Shown piece by piece: positions 63,347-64,000 of a stretch of DNA of 64,000 bases. Numbering within the stretch: the stretch's first letter is position 1; every line of letters starts with the position of its first letter. Both the position numbers and the translations under genes were made by a program. The notes beneath the pieces are model-generated. The model was not told the DNA's origin. It was given only the letters and a program-made list of their open reading frames with translations, and did not search any database. The stretch comes from Strigamia acuminata (taxonomy: Eukaryota > Arthropoda > Chilopoda > Geophilomorpha > Linotaeniidae), in contig OX442314.1 in NCBI GenBank assembly GCA_949358305.1, positions 18,345,060-18,409,059 of the forward strand, read 5' to 3'.

Positions 63347-64000
63347 CAAGTAAGTACCGAAATTATGAAAAAAAACTAATAATATATTTAACAATTTATT
63401 TTTATCGTACGCTCTAATACATAAGAGAAAATTATGTCTGCCGGTAGTTGCGAATTTTCATGTATTCAATTCAATTTAGCATGGAAAATTTAAATTTAAA
63501 TTTAAATAAAAATCGGCGTATCGTAAGTTTTAATCAGTTGTGTACCGGGTCTGTTAGAACTAACAAATAAATGTAAGTTTTCTCACACACAAAATTAAAA
63601 GATATGTACAATCTCTTTTTAATATTTTAAAAAGTTTTGAAATGAAATGAAACTCAAATACAAAAAAAATAAACGTACCGGTCGGCATTATGCAATAACA
63701 CATGCCGTTATTGTATAAAAAGATACGTATCTTAGTTGGCTCAAATGCAGAAGTACGTACCACACACATTTGTCAAGTAAACTAAATCTACATATAATAA
63801 GTTTATTAAAAACTGCCGTTTCTGCAATTCCGCCATGATTCTGAGGATGAAATTGTTGTCGTTTGTTGTATTTGAGGCACGATGAACTGAATGTTATTTT
63901 ATTTTGTACGGGAATTAATTAACAAAAGGGTCGTAAAGTAAAGAAAGAAAAGAAAAGAATGAATTCTGAGCGTAAAATTTTGTTTCGTTTTCAGTTTGCA
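63347..64000 (+). other. FOXL2: FOXL2 3' region
   Basis: A strong splice donor GTAAGT begins at 63350, only four bases past the stop, so a 3' UTR intron may exist. The rest is AT-rich with no recognisable exon up to the window edge. Confidence 0.4.

Overview
The window is nuclear DNA of an animal. The genes are split into many short exons by GT-AG introns, mostly 50-80 bp, and the intergenic and intronic DNA is AT-rich with long A and T runs. The genes are bilaterian ones. The short introns, a TCAGT initiator-like motif before one kazrin first exon, and the types of small transposon present suggest an arthropod (crustacean or insect) or another compact protostome. I cannot name a species.

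Layout, left to right. (1) The 3' half of an ELYS/AHCTF1-like nucleoporin gene (+, 1-2877). (2) A complete mitochondrial dynamin-like GTPase gene, OPA1 (+). Seventeen exons lie within 3391-7590, and the last 22 codons are in an isolated exon at 22817-22884. The 15.2-kb terminal intron holds a decayed Tc1 transposon and three MITE-like elements. (3) A Hairy/HES bHLH-Orange repressor with a C-terminal WRPW (-, 23574-24500), convergent with OPA1. (4) A stretch of about 10.7 kb without coding exons, with a cluster of small DNA transposons at 29.9-33.1 kb. (5) Kazrin (KAZN, +), with exons 2-15 at 40973-48868 and three candidate alternative first exons at 35.2, 36.5 and 37.7 kb. (6) An unrecognised AT-hook protein (-, 50612-52362). 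(7) TMEM107, a ciliary transition-zone protein (-, 52839-53464). (8) COPB2, coatomer beta' (+, 53813-60201), head-to-head with TMEM107. (9) The forkhead factor FOXL2 (+, 62399-63346, possibly from 61143).

The neighbours do not form one pathway. Housekeeping genes (OPA1, COPB2, TMEM107, ELYS) are packed tightly. The developmental regulator HES and the multi-promoter kazrin gene sit in the gene-poor part, where most of the non-coding and transposon-derived DNA lies. Exon joins were worked out by hand from splice sites, reading phase and family resemblance. In OPA1, COPB2, KAZN, HES, TMEM107, FOXL2, the ELYS-like fragment and the AT-hook gene the joined exons stay in frame and end at a stop. I found no CRISPR array, operon or clearly new multi-gene system. 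The most interesting items are the orphan OPA1 terminal exon, kazrin's alternative first exons, a 63-bp-arm hairpin element, and the unrecognised AT-hook gene.
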